The notes under the pieces were generated by a model. That model made no database searches, was not told the DNA's origin, and saw only the letters and a program-made list of their open reading frames with translations. Source: an uncultured Clostridia bacterium (GTDB taxonomy: Bacteria; Bacillota; Clostridia; Oscillospirales; CAG-272). Taken from it: a stretch of 15,844 nt of DNA. The stretch spans positions 1 through 15,844 of the forward strand of contig CAMETB010000018.1 in NCBI GenBank assembly GCA_945936265.1, written 5' to 3'. Both the position numbers and the translations under genes were made by a program. The stretch's first letter is position 1, and each line of letters opens with the position of its first letter. This document shows, in pieces, positions 14,100-15,844 of this stretch.

Positions 14100-14322
14100 G
14101 CTTTACACAAACGAAAAGAGAGGGTACTCAAATAAGCACATGCTACCGAGAATTTTGATGTAAAAAGTAATAGTGAAAACGGAATAAGTGAAAGCTACAT
14201 TGGTTTGGTTACACCCTGAAAATTACGGTTATAATTTCAGAAAAGCATAAGCAATCATATTTTCATATGAACATATTATAAATCAAAAACTAAACTCTAA
14301 CAGTAAGAAAAAGTAAAAAATA
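14100..14322. other. Intergenic stretch, nothing recognised
   Basis: It is A+T-rich, with no ORF carrying a ribosome binding site on either strand, no strong hairpin and no obvious operator. The start (about 14117-14150) is loosely similar to 12888-12916 around AAGCAC, at a level that could be chance. Confidence 0.5.
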
Positions 14323-14351
14323 TTGACATAAAAAAGAAGCTGATGTATAAT
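14323..14351 (+). promoter_or_regulatory. Consensus sigma-A promoter of xylAB
   Basis: TTGACA (14323-14328), exactly 17 bases, TATAAT (14346-14351). The leader of about 57 bases contains a small stem GGCGA (14362-14366) / TCGCC (14378-14382). No clear XylR palindrome or CcpA cre site overlaps it, so regulation is not evident from this sequence. Confidence 0.85.
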
Positions 14352-14414
14352 TAAATTATAAGGCGACTTTTTACAAATCGCCGGATTACCGTGATTTTTT
14401 AAGGAGAAAAAATA

Positions 14415-15734
14415 ATGGAGATTTTTGAAAACATACCGAAAATACGCTACGAGGGCGCAAAGAGCCAAAATCCGCTTGCGTTCAAGTTTTACGATGCGGA
14501 CAAAGTAGTGCTCGGCAAAAAAATGAGCGAGCATCTGCCTTTTGCCATGGCGTGGTGGCACAATCTTTGCGCAGAGGGCACCGATATGTTCGGCAGAGGT
14601 ACCGCAAACAAGTCCTTTGGCGCAAAACCCGGAACAATGGAGCACGCAAAAGCCAAGGTTGACGCGGGCTTTGAGTTTATGCAGAAGCTCGGCGTTAAAT
14701 ATTTCTGCTTCCACGACGTAGATCTTGTGCCCGAGGCAGACGATATAAAGGAAACGAACAAACGCCTTGACGAAATATCCGATTACATACTCGAAAAGAT
14801 GAAAGATACAGACATCAAGTGCCTTTGGGGAACTGCCAATATGTTCTCAAATCCCCGTTTTATGAACGGCGCAGGCTCAACTAACAGCGCAGACGTATAT
14901 TGCTTTGCGGCGGCGCAGATAAAAAAAGCGCTTGATATAACCGTCAAGCTCGGCGGCAAGGGCTATGTTTTCTGGGGCGGACGCGAGGGTTATGAAACTC
15001 TCTTAAATACCGACGTTGCCTTTGAGCAGGACAATATAGCAAGACTTATGCACATGGCAGTCGATTACGGCAGGAGCATAGGCTTTACGGGTGATTTCTA
15101 CATAGAGCCGAAGCCGAAGGAGCCGATGAAGCATCAATACGATTTCGACGCTTCAACCGCTATCGGATTTTTGCGCAAATACGGTCTTGAAAAAGATTTC
15201 AAGATGAACATAGAGGCAAACCACGCAACGCTTGCAGGGCATACCTTTGAGCACGAGCTTCGCATATCGGCGATAAACGGTATGTTAGGCTCCATAGACG
15301 CAAACCAGGGCGATTATCTGCTCGGTTGGGACACGGACGAATTTCCGTTTGACGTTTATTCCGCAACAATGTGCATGTACGAGGTATTAAAAGCGGGCGG
15401 ACTTACGGGCGGCTTTAATTTCGACGCAAAGTGCCGCCGTCCCAGTAATACTCACGAAGATATGTTTGAAGCGTATATTCTCGGTATGGACACGTTTGCC
15501 CTCGGTCTTATAAACGCCGCAAAAATCATTGAGGACGGAAGAATTGACAGCTTCAGAAAGAACAGATATTCCTCATTTGAGAGCGGTATAGGTAAGGATA
15601 TAGTTGACGGCAGGGCAACGCTTGAATCTCTTGCAGCATATGCCGACAAACTCGGCGCGCTGAAAAATCCCGAAAGCGGGAAACAGGAGCGTCTGGAATC
15701 TGTTGTAAATCAGATCTTATTCGGTGCAAAATGA
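14415..15734 (+). CDS. xylA: Xylose isomerase, class II
   Basis: A cytoplasmic enzyme that converts D-xylose to D-xylulose, the first step of the isomerase route into the pentose phosphate pathway. The 439 residues are the usual length of the class II (long N-terminus) family. Active-site and metal residues are all present: His100 and Asp103 in FCFHDVD, Glu231 in IEPKP, Glu267 and His270 in NIEANHA, Asp295 in SIDANQGD, Asp306 and Asp308 in GWDTDEFP, and Asp338 in FNFDAK. The family motif VFWGGREGYE is at 185-194. AAGGAG at 14401-14406 is 8 bases before ATG 14415. It is first in an operon under the consensus promoter at 14323-14351, and its TGA overlaps the ATG of xylB by 4 bp. Confidence 0.98.
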   Translation: MEIFENIPKIRYEGAKSQNPLAFKFYDADKVVLGKKMSEHLPFAMAWWHNLCAEGTDMFGRGTANKSFGAKPGTMEHAKAKVDAGFEFMQKLGVKYFCFHDVDLVPEADDIKETNKRLDEISDYILEKMKDTDIKCLWGTANMFSNPRFMNGAGSTNSADVYCFAAAQIKKALDITVKLGGKGYVFWGGREGYETLLNTDVAFEQDNIARLMHMAVDYGRSIGFTGDFYIEPKPKEPMKHQYDFDASTAIGFLRKYGLEKDFKMNIEANHATLAGHTFEHELRISAINGMLGSIDANQGDYLLGWDTDEFPFDVYSATMCMYEVLKAGGLTGGFNFDAKCRRPSNTHEDMFEAYILGMDTFALGLINAAKIIEDGRIDSFRKNRYSSFESGIGKDIVDGRATLESLAAYADKLGALKNPESGKQERLESVVNQILFGAK

Positions 15735-15844
15735 ACAGTTATATAGGAATAGATTTAGGAACAAGCGGCGTAAAGCTTCTCCTTGCAAGCGCCGACGGAG
15801 AAGTGCTTGCCGAGGTAAACGAGTCATACCCCATATACCACCCT
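15731..15844 (+). CDS. xylB: Xylulokinase, N-terminal fragment (cut by window end)
   Basis: The 38 visible residues start MNSYIGIDLGTSGVKLLLAS, the phosphate-1 motif of FGGY-family sugar kinases. Directly after xylA, with an ATGA overlap, it is most likely xylulokinase, which phosphorylates D-xylulose to xylulose 5-phosphate. The rest lies outside the window, so the substrate is inferred from context. Confidence 0.9.
   Translation, partial: MNSYIGIDLGTSGVKLLLASADGEVLAEVNESYPIYHP

Noticed and set aside
14117..14150. Second copy of the 12888-12916 sequence
   Set aside because: About 19 of 29 bases match around AAGCAC, which is too weak to call a repeat without a search.

Overview
The window reads as a gut-type Clostridia (Bacillota) chromosome with the right-hand part of an integrative and conjugative element (ICE) inserted next to a xylose operon. 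The phylum is inferred from strong AAGGAGG-type ribosome binding sites, TTGACA/TATAAT promoters, a clostridial Mbov_039x-like conjugation gene order, TnpV plus large serine recombinases, and a class II xylose isomerase. All genes are on the + strand.

Positions 1-6495 are the tail of a conjugation operon. It holds a VirB6-like multi-pass membrane protein (5' end outside the window), a PrgI/VirB3-VirB4 ATPase, and a 1028-residue secreted protein. That protein carries Ig-like repeats and cysteine-pair repeats on a two-helix membrane tail that resembles a conjugative pilin. The three genes are tightly coupled (4-bp overlap, then a GTG start directly after a stop).

Positions 6496-7668 are an ICE accessory segment with its own promoter: a TnpV-family protein, a 44-residue membrane peptide, a small probably DNA-binding protein, a 62-bp composite palindrome, and a small gene whose ribosome binding site faces GTA instead of GTG. 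Positions 7681-11726 encode three overlapping serine-recombinase proteins. The first and third are complete. The middle one has the recombinase and zinc-ribbon part but no catalytic domain. A terminator follows.

Positions 11760-12872 hold a 1.0-kb module bounded by a 29-bp perfect direct repeat. It contains a lone AbiEi/DUF6088-type antitoxin-like gene and several orphan promoter boxes and hairpins. The first repeat copy is the left arm of an inverted pair, and the second has the same left arm joined to different sequence. This is what two attachment junctions sharing a half-site would look like, so the module may be a small second element stacked at the ICE end. Positions 12873-13101 are non-coding and hairpin-rich, with a tRNA T-arm-like motif on the minus strand.

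From 13102 the sequence looks like chromosome: a promoter and a leucine-rich-repeat protein of unknown function, a terminator, about 220 bases with nothing recognisable, then a consensus promoter, xylA and the start of xylB (cut by the window edge).
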